A stretch of DNA of 64,000 bases from Mactromeris polynyma (lineage: Eukaryota; Mollusca; Bivalvia; Venerida; Mactridae): the NCBI GenBank assembly GCA_032209605.1, contig JASFXZ010000004.1:36118401-36182400 (forward strand), in the 5' to 3' direction. A program made the translations under genes and the position numbers. Every line of letters starts with the position of its first letter. Position 1 is the first letter of the stretch. The notes under the pieces were generated by a model. The model was not told the origin of the DNA. It searched no databases and worked only from the letters and a program-made list of their open reading frames with translations. Of this stretch, positions 41,691 to 52,234 are shown one piece after another.

Positions 41691-42395
41691 CAAACAGAAA
41701 CTCAGTACAACGGCTTCGATATACTGCAGGAACATGTACACTTAATGAAAAGACAGTGTGGTTCATTTTTTATAGAGGATATTTGTATGTTTCGGTGTAA
41801 GTTCGAAAGTTATTTTACCGAGTGAGCAGCCGTTTTGTAATAATGATTCAGTTTCTATCATAGCATTTCTTGTATACCATCATTGGTTAGATTCAAGGTC
41901 TCTGTCTATATTTGTATGTCTGTATATTAGGGACGTTAGTTCAGTAGCTTGTCCACTGTTAAACAATGCTTGACATGTAGACCTTGGTAAAGTTATACAG
42001 TATTGTGGTCACGCATTGTCGTCATTTTCCAGTTATGACATCTTCCACAGAACTTTTATCAACTAAAGTTTGTTGACAGCAAGGTAGGAATAGGATTGTT
42101 GGTGTCGAAATTAACAATGGTGACCATGACCTCTAAAACATGTATGCATTAATTTTACAGTATTTATTTATTATAAATTCCGTCTAGGGGTCCACTTAAA
42201 TTTGTTATAACAGACGATATAATTCTAGCAAGACAGTGATCTGTCGTAAAGATCGTGTTTACGTAACTTCCTCGTTGGCACATTAATCTCCCGTTATCTA
42301 ATATTGCCGACTATTGAATAGCATTCGAGGGTTTATAGCAATATGACACACGTATCCGTATGAATATAATTTCATATTATTTGGACTGACAAGTT
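41691..42395 (+). other. 5' flank of the Toll-like receptor gene
   Basis: No coding content. No convincing TATA box is placed at a usable distance from the ATG at 42396, and no 5' UTR intron can be identified by eye. Confidence 0.35.
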
Positions 42396-44672
42396 ATGAT
42401 TAGAAGGATGGATCGTGCGCGGGTTGTTTTGATTGTTAATTTTGTATTATTGAATATATATTCAGGAATAGAGGGGGTTAACACAACGGACGAGCCATGG
42501 ATGGGGTGTGATAGAGAAGGAGCAAGTCTCATCTGTGATTTTATACCGGACTCACTGCCTGAGAACACCGAATTTTTAGATTTGCGTAATCTGAAGCTAC
42601 CGGGACGATATTTGGATAGAAGGTTAAAGAATGGGACCTTTTTATCGAAGATTTGGGGATCTTTGAGACATTTAACAATTTCAATAAATTCTTATGGAAT
42701 TCATGATGAGGCATATTTCGAGCCGTATTGTTTTACTGGATTAAATGGTCTTGAAGAATTACATATTCACGTGCGTAATATACTCTATATTGAACCTGAA
42801 ACCCTTTATGGACTTGGTAATTTGAAAGTTGTCGATTTCAGTCGTTGTCCAAGATTTCCATTAGAACAACTCACGTCGGCACTGGATGTTTTGGAAAATG
42901 TAACCATAAACAAGCTGAATCTGTCGTCATTTTACACACGGCGCCCTGGCATTGATCTTACCAAAGACTTTTTTCGGGTGGTGTCTGATAGGAAAGTAAA
43001 AGTGTTTGACTTTAGTTATACACAATTCATCATGATGAATTTAACTGCCTTATTAGAATTTTGTGATTACATTGAATACATTAACATCACAGGCACAACT
43101 ATTACAGACTGGGCTTCTGTAGATATTCGACCAAAGCAATGTCCACGCTGGAAGCACCTAGATGCTAGCTCTGTCATTTTTCCACAATCGGCCATACGTG
43201 GCAAAGGACCAAATGATTTGGTCTATAAAGACGCAGTTCTACCATTGGACTTATCGGCTCTTTTGAAACCATTACTCCATTTAGAATATGTTGATTTTTC
43301 TAATGTCTTACCTATAAGTTCCCCGCTTTCTGTGGACAACGTCACCGTATATCTCATGTCTGCCGCAAAGTTCGCGATAAAAACGATTATTTTCCGTGGT
43401 AACAATATTAAAAGATTGAACATGAAATGGGTAGCTCCGAATATACCGCTAGAAAACGTGGATTTATCTCACTGCTCCATTAGTTTCATTCATCCAGACG
43501 TCTGTGCCGATATGCGTTCATTAAAATACTTGGATTTTTCAAACAATAACTTACATATGATGGCTCATGAAAACATTAACTTATTTTCGCGTTTGTTGAA
43601 GAATTTGACTAAATTGGAGAGTTTATCGCTCGCTCGTAACGGACTGACAACAATTCCAAACACGATGTTCTCAAATAACAGGCGTTTGTCGTCAATTGAT
43701 GTCTCTAACAATCAGCTGGAGGAAGTGGACTTTCTGTCTGTTGATCTGTTGGGACTAAAATACTTGAACTTGAGAGGAAATGTTATAAAAACCATAGCTG
43801 ATAGTTTATTGATTAAACTCGACGTTTTATTTCGAGAACAATCCAACTTGACACAGGACACATCGCTCGACTTACGCGACAATCCAATTAAATGTGCGAA
43901 CTGCAACTCCTTCAATTTTATTTCCTGGATTTTACATCATAAAACAATTATTACCAAACCATTGGGAGTCACATGCATAGATGCGGAAGATAATGCTAAC
44001 CCCATTGATGAACATGTTATGGACGAAGTCAGAACAAAATGTGACACACCGGAAGTGGTATTGACAGTTACCGTATCTGTCGGAGCGACTGTCATTTGCG
44101 TCACCATTCTTTCCTTCATTGCACGGTATTGTTATCGTGCTCGGAAACACGAACGACAAATGGAAGAAAGGGTCCATCTAATACAAGAAGGGGCAGCAGA
44201 AAGGGAATTCGTCGTGTTTCTGTCATATAGCAGCGAAGATTACGAATTTGCCACCAATAAGATACGTAAACCGCTTGAAGAGAAACTGAAAGAAATGATC
44301 GATGCTGATAGGGATCTTGTTTGTGAAGGTGATACTTATTTCAGACCTGGTCAGTATATCACTAACGAAATGTCTGAAATAGTGAGAAGATCCGCAGTGG
44401 TTCTAGTCCTACTGACTGACAATTATATGGCAAGTCAATATTGCCGCACTGAGTTTCAACAGGCGGTCATCAATGAAAAACCGGTCATTCTTATAATTAA
44501 AGATAACCTTGACCTTGACCGTATGATGCCGGTCATGAGGGACATTTACGAGAAGAAAACAAGAATACTGTGGAAGTATGAAGATGGTGAATATGTTCTC
44601 ACAACCACGTGGGATAATGTTTGTACCTCTATAATAGAACTTACAGACGTTCATCCAGTGAACATTCCTTGA
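42396..44672 (+). CDS. Toll-like receptor, single exon
   Basis: 758 codons with no intron. A signal peptide (VVLIVNFVLLNIYSGIEG) ends near residue 28. Leucine-rich repeats run from about 45 to 490, several irregular, with the clearest near 370-470 (LKYLDFSNNNL, LESLSLARNGL, LSSIDVSNNQL, LKYLNLRGNV). One C-terminal cap has four cysteines (KCANCNSF to TKCDTP, about 491-552). A transmembrane helix is at about 553-578, and a cytoplasmic TIR domain at about 604-750. TIR box 1 is FVVFLSYSSED and the BB-loop proline is kept in DTYFRPGQY; the FW of box 3 is not evident. A single cap next to the membrane is the vertebrate-like TLR layout, common in bivalves. It should sense ligands outside the cell or in endosomes and signal through MyD88-type adaptors. 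ATG 42396 is chosen over 42408 only because it is first in frame. Confidence 0.94.
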   Translation: MIRRMDRARVVLIVNFVLLNIYSGIEGVNTTDEPWMGCDREGASLICDFIPDSLPENTEFLDLRNLKLPGRYLDRRLKNGTFLSKIWGSLRHLTISINSYGIHDEAYFEPYCFTGLNGLEELHIHVRNILYIEPETLYGLGNLKVVDFSRCPRFPLEQLTSALDVLENVTINKLNLSSFYTRRPGIDLTKDFFRVVSDRKVKVFDFSYTQFIMMNLTALLEFCDYIEYINITGTTITDWASVDIRPKQCPRWKHLDASSVIFPQSAIRGKGPNDLVYKDAVLPLDLSALLKPLLHLEYVDFSNVLPISSPLSVDNVTVYLMSAAKFAIKTIIFRGNNIKRLNMKWVAPNIPLENVDLSHCSISFIHPDVCADMRSLKYLDFSNNNLHMMAHENINLFSRLLKNLTKLESLSLARNGLTTIPNTMFSNNRRLSSIDVSNNQLEEVDFLSVDLLGLKYLNLRGNVIKTIADSLLIKLDVLFREQSNLTQDTSLDLRDNPIKCANCNSFNFISWILHHKTIITKPLGVTCIDAEDNANPIDEHVMDEVRTKCDTPEVVLTVTVSVGATVICVTILSFIARYCYRARKHERQMEERVHLIQEGAAEREFVVFLSYSSEDYEFATNKIRKPLEEKLKEMIDADRDLVCEGDTYFRPGQYITNEMSEIVRRSAVVLVLLTDNYMASQYCRTEFQQAVINEKPVILIIKDNLDLDRMMPVMRDIYEKKTRILWKYEDGEYVLTTTWDNVCTSIIELTDVHPVNIP

Positions 44673-44695
44673 AAACACCGAATCATGAGAGAGTT

Positions 44696-46055
44696 TGGTG
44701 AGACATCATGCTTATACACTGTTTGGTGAGACATCATGCTTATACAATGTTTGGTGAGACATCATGCTTATACACTGTTTGGTGAGACATCATGCTTATA
44801 CACTGTTTGGTGAGACATCATGCTTATACACTGTTTGGTGAGACATCATGATTATACACTGTTTGGTGAGACATCTTGCTTATACACTGTTTGGTGAGAC
44901 ATCATGCTTATACACTGTTTGGTGAGACATCATGCTTATACACTGTTTGGTGAGACATCATGCTTATACACTGTTTGGTGAGACATCATGCTTATACACT
45001 GTTTGGTGAGACATCGTGCTTATACACTGTTTGGTGAGACATCATGCTTATACACTGTTTGGTGAGACAAGCTTATACACTGTTTGGTGAGACATCTTGC
45101 TTATACACTGTTTGGTGAGACATCATGCTTATACACTGTTTGGTGAGACATCATGCTTATACACTGTTTGGTGAGACAAGCTTATACACTGTTTGGTGAG
45201 ACATCTTGCTTATACACTGTTTGGTGAGACATCATGCTTATACACTGTTTGGTGAGACATCATGCTTATACACTGTTTGGTGAGACATCATGCTTATACA
45301 CTGTTTGGTGAGACATCATGCTTATACACTGTTTGGTGAGACATCATGCTTATACACTGTTTGGTGAGACATCATGCTTATACACTGTTTGGTGAGACAA
45401 GCTTATACACTGTTTGGTGAGACATCTTGCTTATACACTGTTTGGTGAAACATCATGCTTATACACTGTTTGGTGAGACAAGCTTATACACTGTTTGGTG
45501 AGACATCATGCTTATACACTGTTTGGTGAGACATCATGCTTATACACTGTTTGGTGAGACATCTTGTTTATACACTGTTTGGTTAGACATCATGCTTATA
45601 CACTGTTTGGTGAGACATCATGCTTATACACTGTTTGGTGAGACATCTTGCTTATACACTGTTTGGTTAGACATCATGCTTATACACTGTTTGGTGAGAC
45701 ATCATGCTTATACACTGTTTGGTGAGACATCTTGCTTATACACTGTTTGGTGAGACATCATGCTTATACACTGTTTGGTGAGACATCATGCTTATACACT
45801 GTTTGGTGAGACATCTTGCTTATACACTGTTTGGTGAGACATCATGCTTATACACTGTTTGGTGAGACATCATGCTTATACACTGTTTGGTGAGACATCT
45901 TGCTTATACACTGTTTGGTGAGACATCATGCTTATACACTGTTTGGTGAGACATCATGCTTATACACTGTTTGGTGAGACATCATGCTTATACACTGTTT
46001 GGTGAGACATCATGCTTATACACCGTTTGGTGAGACATCATGCTTATACACTGTA
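44696..46055. repeat. 28-bp minisatellite directly after the TLR stop, about 48 copies
   Basis: The unit is TTTGGTGAGACATCATGCTT then ATACACTG. It starts 23 bases after the stop codon. Recurrent variants are CATCTTGC and a 3-bp deletion (GAGACAAGCTTATAC, at about 45066, 45174, 45396 and 45477), and these recur at regular intervals, so blocks of several units were copied together. The 81-aa frame inside it is not a gene. Confidence 0.96.
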
Positions 46056-46066
46056 TCGTTGTATGA

Positions 46067-46230
46067 TACAGTAAAACTTCCAATACCACCTTTGGGAACC
46101 TTGAAAACTGGTCTTAGTATTGAGATGGTCTTAATATAAAGAGCAAACTGTGAAAATAGACTTGTAAGATGTGTTCTTAATTTTGAGGAGGTCTTACATT
46201 GAGGTGGTCTTTAAGTGAGGTTTTACTGTA
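46067..46230. mobile_element. MITE family B, copy 3
   Basis: Left end TACAGTAAAACTTCCAATAC, right end AAGTGAGGTTTTACTGTA, with internal CCTTTGGGAACCTTGAAAAC. It separates the 28-bp array from the 46-bp array. Confidence 0.85.
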
Positions 46231-46329
46231 CACTTTTTTTCAGTTGTGAACGTTCTTCACAGATTCATATGCGCATGAGTTTGATACAAATGTCTCTGTT
46301 TATCAGAATTTCTATTTATTATATGTGCT

Positions 46330-48510
46330 ATGTGACATGATTACTGTTATCAAATGTATGTGACGTATATGTGGCATGTGACATGATAACTGTTATCAAA
46401 TGTATGTAACGTATATGTGGCATGTGACATGATTACTGTTATCAAATGTATGTAATGTATATGTGCTATGTGACATGATTACTGTTGTCAAATATAGGTA
46501 ACGTATATGTGGCATGTGACATTATTTCTTTGGTCAAATATATGTATTGTATATGTGGTATGTGACATGCTTTCTATTATCAAACATATGTAATGTATAT
46601 GTGGTATGTGACATGATTACTGGTGTCAAACATATGTAATGTATATGTGGTATTCGACATGATTTCTGGTGTCAAACATATGTATTGTATATGTGGTAAA
46701 TGACATGATTTCTGCTGTCAAACATATGCATTGTATATGTGGTATATGACATGAGTATTGGTGTCAAACATATGTTATATATATGTGACATGATTACTGC
46801 TGTCAAACATATGTAATGTATATGAGGTATGTGAAATGATTACTGGTGTCAAACATATGTAATGTATATGTGACATGATTACTGCTGTCAAACATATGTA
46901 TTGTATATGAGGTATGTGAAATGATTACTGCTGTCAAACATGTGTAATGTATATATGGTATGTGACTTGATTACTGGTGTCAAACATATGTATTGTATAT
47001 GTGGTATATGACATGATTACTGCTATTCAAACATATGTAATGTATATGAGGTATGTGAAATGATTACTGTTGTCAAACATATGTAATGTATATATGGTAT
47101 GTGACATGATTACTGGTGTAAAACATATGTAATGTACATATGGTATGTGAAATAATTAATGGTGTCAAACTTATGTCATGTATATGTGGTATGTGACATG
47201 ATAACTGCTGACAAACATATGTAATGTATATGTGGTATGTAAAATGATTACTGGTGTCAAACATTGTAATGTATATGTGGTATGTGACATGATTACTGGT
47301 GTCAAACATATGTAATGTATATGTGGTATTCGACATGATTTCTGGTGTCAAACATATGTATTGTATATGTGGTAAATGACATGATTTCTGCTGTCAAACA
47401 TATGCATTGTATATGTGGTATATGACATGAGTATTGGTGTCAAACATATGTTATATATATGTGACATGATTACTGCTGTCAAACATATGTAATGTATATG
47501 AGGTATGTGAAATGATTACTGGTGTCAAACATATGTAATGTATATGTGACATGATTACTGCTGTCAAACATATGTATTGTATATGAGGTATGTGAAATGA
47601 TTACTGCTGTCAATCATGTGTAATGTATATATGGTATGTGACATGATTACTGGTGTCAAACATATGTATTGTATATGTGGTATATGACATGATTACTGCT
47701 ATTCAAACATATGTAATGTATATGAGGTATGTGAAATGATTACTGTTGTCAAACATATGTAATGTATATATGGTATGTGACATGATTACTGGTGTAAAAC
47801 ATATGTAATGTACATATGGTATGTGAAATAATTAATGGTGTCAAACTTATGTCATGTATATGTGGTATGTGACATGATAACTGCTGACAAACATATGTAA
47901 TGTATATGTGGTATGTAAAATGATTACTGGTGTCAAACATATGTAATGTATATGTGGTATGTGACATGATTACTGGTGTCAAATATATGTAATGTATATG
48001 TGGTATGTGACATGATTACTGGTGTCAAACATATGTAAGGAATATGTGGTATTTGACATGATTACTGTTATGAAACATATGTAATGTATATGTGCTATGT
48101 GACATTATTACTGTTATGAAACATATGTAATGTATATGTGCTATGTGACATTATTACTGTTATCAAACATATGGAATGTATTTGTGGTATGTGACATTAT
48201 TACTGTTATCAAACATATGTAATGTATATGTGGTATGTGACATTATTACTGTTATCAAACATATGTAATGTATATGTGGTATGTGACCTTATTACTGTTA
48301 TCAAACATATATAATGTGTATGTGGTATGTGACATTATTACTGTTATCAAACATATGTAATGTATATGTGGTATGTGACATTATTACTGTTATCAAACAT
48401 ATGTAAAGTACATGTAGTATGTGACATGATTACTGGAATCAAATATGTGTCAAGTATATGTGGTATGTGACATGAATACTGGAATTAAATATATGTCATG
48501 TATATGTGCT
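46330..48510. repeat. 46-bp satellite-like array, about 47 copies, with higher-order structure
   Basis: The unit is about GTATGTGACATGATTACTGG then TGTCAAACATATGTAATGTA then TATGTG, 75-95% alike. A block of about 676 bp occurs twice in a row with almost no change (for example TGGTATTCGACATGATTTCT at 46649 and 47325). The last kilobase uses a TTATTACTGTTATCAAACAT variant. Minus-strand frames rich in YHIYIT are products of the repeat. Confidence 0.94.
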
Positions 48511-48644
48511 ATTTGACCGTGTTGGTGTACACGTATGCTACTAGGAGTGCCTGGTAATATATACGACATGCCTGAGATCGGACTGAAGCTAACTTGTTAA
48601 CTAAAACTGTCACAATCTATGTATTCCATGTTGTTATCTTGTTG

Positions 48645-48650
48645 AATAAA
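48645..48650 (+). promoter_or_regulatory. Possible poly(A) signal downstream of the TLR and its repeats
   Basis: AATAAA in TGTTGAATAAAGACACG, in the first unique sequence after the arrays. I saw no other AATAAA between the TLR stop and here, though variant signals such as ATTAAA near 48484 exist. If used, the TLR mRNA would carry about 4 kb of tandem repeat in its 3' UTR. Confidence 0.3.
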
Positions 48651-50960
48651 GACACGCATTGCTACGTTATGAATTGTATTAAACCAGAGCTTGCATGGAG
48701 TCTTTACCGGGGCCTGACTCAATTTCAATTTCATTATATAGTTGTGTGTATACTCAATCATCAATGATAATGTTTGTATTTAAAGGCAGGCACACTTGTA
48801 CCTTTATTAAAACAAACTTTGTTTGTTTACATCATTATTGATATATTTGAGGGCTATTTCAACTTAAAACGTTCAAGATTATGTCGAAATGCAAACATGA
48901 TAACATTGATAAAACACATCATTTATCGTGCCTTTGTTTGTCAACTTCGGCGTTGGTTATTTTATTATCAGGTTGACCCTACATTGCGGAAGTTTTCGAG
49001 TCGTCTGCAAATGTAAGCGTTATCTCCTACATTCGTCAATGGACGGAATCCCCCGATGATCGTTTAGGTGTAAACAAAAATATGACTGTTTTAGGTTTCC
49101 CGACCTACCCTATATTTTTGCCCCGACCCTAGAACATTTTTCGCGTGTGAACATTTTTTTATCTTTTTGGTAAAATTCCTTCTTTTTTGGTAAAATTTCT
49201 TTGTGTGAATTTTTCTTTAGGTTTATATTTCTGCCCAGTTATTAGACGCTTTACGAGTATTCCAGCTATAGAGCATTATATTCACATTGATTAAACATTT
49301 TCCATGTTAAAAGGGAAAGGGGATATGTCTTTTAGCATATTTTCATTTAAATCTATGTTTAATTTGCTTCGTTTGAAAATAAAAATAAATCTCCAAAAAG
49401 TTCGACTTTATTTTTTTGGGGCATGAAACCTGAAACAAACATATGTGTTAGGCCTTACATACATTATTTGCATTGAGATTCTTATCATGTGCCCCGTAAT
49501 AACAATATTGGACTTCTTATCTCAAGCACTACGTAACTTGTCATTACCCGGGTATTTTTTTCGATTTTCTATCCTGATTGAAAATACAACACAGCTAAAA
49601 TATTTGATAATCCCACATTTCTGTACTTCCGGCAACAACCGGAAGTTACCATAACTCAATAAGGGTATACTGAACAAATGTATTCGCAAATTCGGATTTG
49701 ACCTTCTTCAACAATGTGGAACATATCGTAGCTGTAACATACGCGATATATTTGACGAGGAGATGGGTTATTGACTGTTGACTCACATATCGCTGTGTTA
49801 GCAAAATACGTATATAGATATATTTATTGCAAAAGGCAATATTGCCTATGAGCGGACATGCAAATATTAACATAGTTTTATTTGAACACTTTCGATCAAT
49901 GTACAATTGAGAATAATATTAAACCACATACATTACCAAACAAACAAAATGTGTAATAGTTAAGAGAGGATTATCAAGTTTGGTAAGATATGTAATACGG
50001 AGAGAAGTGTTGTTTTCTTGTGTTTTGTCTCCTTGTCTTAGTAACATTTAGGATACATATAAAACAGAGTAAGTGCATGTATGACTTCAAAAATACATGT
50101 ATTAGGTAATGCGTCATACAGCACGTAACTTCCATCGAGAAGAATAATAGTATCTCTATTTTTACTTCTTTTGTATTTTTTTGAATTTCTGGAATTTGCA
50201 TATAACTATGTCCAATTTTGCAATAAACTACCAGAATTACTGTATTTAATAGATATTATATTACAGTACAAAATACCTAAAGTAAAGAAACATTGTATAG
50301 TGTGCAATGTGATTGTTGGGGTAAACTTTAAAAAAATAACAAACAACGGGAACTTTTGGAATCTGTTAATATCTCGTTCAATTTAACTATAACATTTTCA
50401 GAGTAGTTATTCTTAACGAATGTTAATATTGCAAAATCAATAACATAAATTAGAGAATCAGTTTATGATGCATAATGTAATATTAAAAATATTACAAACA
50501 TTAAATGAATAAAAGTTGCGAATGTCTGGTATACTTTGGTTATACCTGGATAAAAACTAAACAATGAGAGTCACAGAAATGACATCTTTCAATATAACAT
50601 GATAACATTATGCTATCATATCAAACAAGAAATGTGGTTTTGAGGTTAAAAGTTCTGAAAACACTGATAAATGAAATGCTGATTTCTTGAAGCCATATGA
50701 ATTTGATTACAAAACAATTAAACAAGCCCAAATATGCAACGTTTTGATATTTCATGTTTTATACTAAAAGAGAATTTGTACATATACTTTATTTTCATAA
50801 AACTAACGTAAACATTTTAACATTGTAACATTTGCGATATTGGTTCCAAAAGTTCACATACATGACACTGAGTATTTAGTTGATTTTAGTTGCTCAGTGA
50901 CTTAATGTAGCATAAGATATGCACAATGTTTTAGTCAAATGCCAAATATGGTCTGATGGC
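48651..50960. other. Gene-poor intergenic DNA
   Basis: AT-rich, with short unsupported frames. The perfect short hairpin ACTTCCGG-CAACAA-CCGGAAGT lies at 49626-49647, and its arms match ETS-type binding sites. The segment 49080-49420 (GGTTTCCCGACCTACCC and on) may be an old transposon fragment. Confidence 0.35.
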
Positions 50961-50965
50961 ATCTC

Positions 50966-51350
50966 TCAGCTGACTTCTTTGCACGTGAAGCAGGCTGAAC
51001 TACATTCAAATACAACATTCGTGTAGCTGCATGCTACTGTACGGCAGCCAGGTTGACAAGTGCACCGTACAACTTTCATCATGTGAGCAGGAGCTGTCGC
51101 TCTTCTAGTTGACACTGGATATAGTTTGTTACCAACTAGTTCCCAACCACATTCTAGCGGGTCCGAATCATTGAGTCCTTTCCAGTCCTGTATTTGTAGA
51201 AATACCCGCAAGCTATGGTACTTAGCAGCATCAGACGTAAATGGTAGTTGTTTTGGGTCCATATAAATTGATGTCTTTGCAACCTTTTCAACAAACGTAG
51301 AAAGGCATACAATGTTCAAACTTTGCTCCGGCTCACCTTTATAAAAATAG
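50966..51350 (-). pseudogene. Broken 3' fragment of a cysteine-rich (CXC-like) protein found in repetitive genes
   Basis: The minus-strand frame reads KGEPEQSLNIVCLSTFVEKV, TSDAAKYHSLRVFLQIQDWK, then ECGWELVGNKLYPV and a cysteine-rich end (VVRCTCQPGCRTVACSY and FECSSACFTCKEVS). I recognise this as the C-terminal end of a multi-copy family of animal proteins with W/GW-L-x-P and CXC-like cysteine motifs, probably transposon-derived. The N-terminal part is absent and the frame stops where the family continues (S-C-x-N), consistent with a TGC to TGA change. The surrounding frame to 51451 adds unrelated sequence. Confidence 0.6.
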
Positions 51351-51589
51351 CAACAATATGAAACGTTACACGGAAATATTTCAAATATACATGTATTATC
51401 ACAGTTCTTGTCTTGTTTGATGGTATTGCCTGTTTCCCGTCTTGTTTGCATGTAATAAACCTTATTTACGCACTCATGATTGGACTCGGTGTTTTACAAT
51501 AGACGCAAACAAAACAACCTATAGACAATGAATACTTTGAGATACATAAGCCTATATAATCGTACCGTTAAATGTCTTGTCTCAGCTGA

Positions 51590-51730
51590 TTTTAATTGAG
51601 ACATTTCTTATTACATTCGTACGGTGGCATAATGGCGGCATGTGTGAAATTATTTTCATCTCGTGGCCACGACTTACTAACTCATTCCCATGTATTAGTA
51701 TCTCGTGGTCACGACTTTACTATCACATTC
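51590..51730. repeat. Two short direct repeats with TCGTGGCCACGA palindrome
   Basis: ATCTCGTGGCCACGACTTAC at about 51658 and ATCTCGTGGTCACGACTTTAC at about 51700; the first contains a perfect 12-bp palindrome. They lie about 500 bp upstream of the SRCR gene promoter. Confidence 0.5.
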
Positions 51731-52141
51731 CGACGTTATACTTAGTACGTACATTCGTGTTCGACCATACGCACGTCTCAAGTGCAATAAATTCGCTCCC
51801 TTCGAACCTTAGATATAATAAGGTACAATATACTTGTTTTAATACACCAGCCTATCTCAAGCAATACCGTGTACATGTTGTGTGTCTTTCATTCAGCTTG
51901 TCAAACAAAAGGTGAAGAAATTAAATACTTAATGACCTCAATGTGTCTGTTGCGTACAATATTCCTTATTGTTTTCGACAAAAATATTGTTGTTGGCGAA
52001 GTCGCTGATAAAAGGTTTTATCTAATTCCATGAATCATTGTAAATTATCAGTATGTTATATCATTGTACGCACTGACATTAAGCAAAGATAAGTACGGTA
52101 CTAGATATAGATAGGTCACATATTTAGCTGTATTTAAAAGG

Positions 52142-52149
52142 TATAAATA
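52142..52149 (+). promoter_or_regulatory. TATA box of the SRCR gene
   Basis: TATAAATA lies 54 bp before the ATG at 52196, so transcription would start near 52172 and leave a 5' leader of about 25 bases. The short leader and the following signal-peptide exon support this as the promoter. Confidence 0.6.
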
Positions 52150-52195
52150 GGAATATCCTTAATATTCACAACATTTATAATTGTTTATGCTCAAG

Positions 52196-52234
52196 ATGCG
52201 ACAACACGGTATATCTCTAGTGATAAGTCTCATT
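52196..52234 (+). CDS. SRCR gene exon 1 (start of signal peptide)
   Basis: 13 codons, MRQHGISLVISLI, phase 0, donor GTAAGT. The start is supported by the TATA box 54 bp upstream and by the hydrophobic continuation in exon 2. Confidence 0.7.

Noticed and set aside
43712..44678. Several minus-strand frames across the TLR gene
   Set aside because: Antisense shadows of the receptor coding sequence without domains of their own.
44696..46055. Possible CRISPR-like array because of regular 28-bp units
   Set aside because: Units are directly joined with no unique spacers, and the context is an animal gene; it is a minisatellite.
46330..48510. Minus-strand frames with TYTLHMFDTSNH repeats
   Set aside because: Product of the 46-bp array, present in both copies of the higher-order block.
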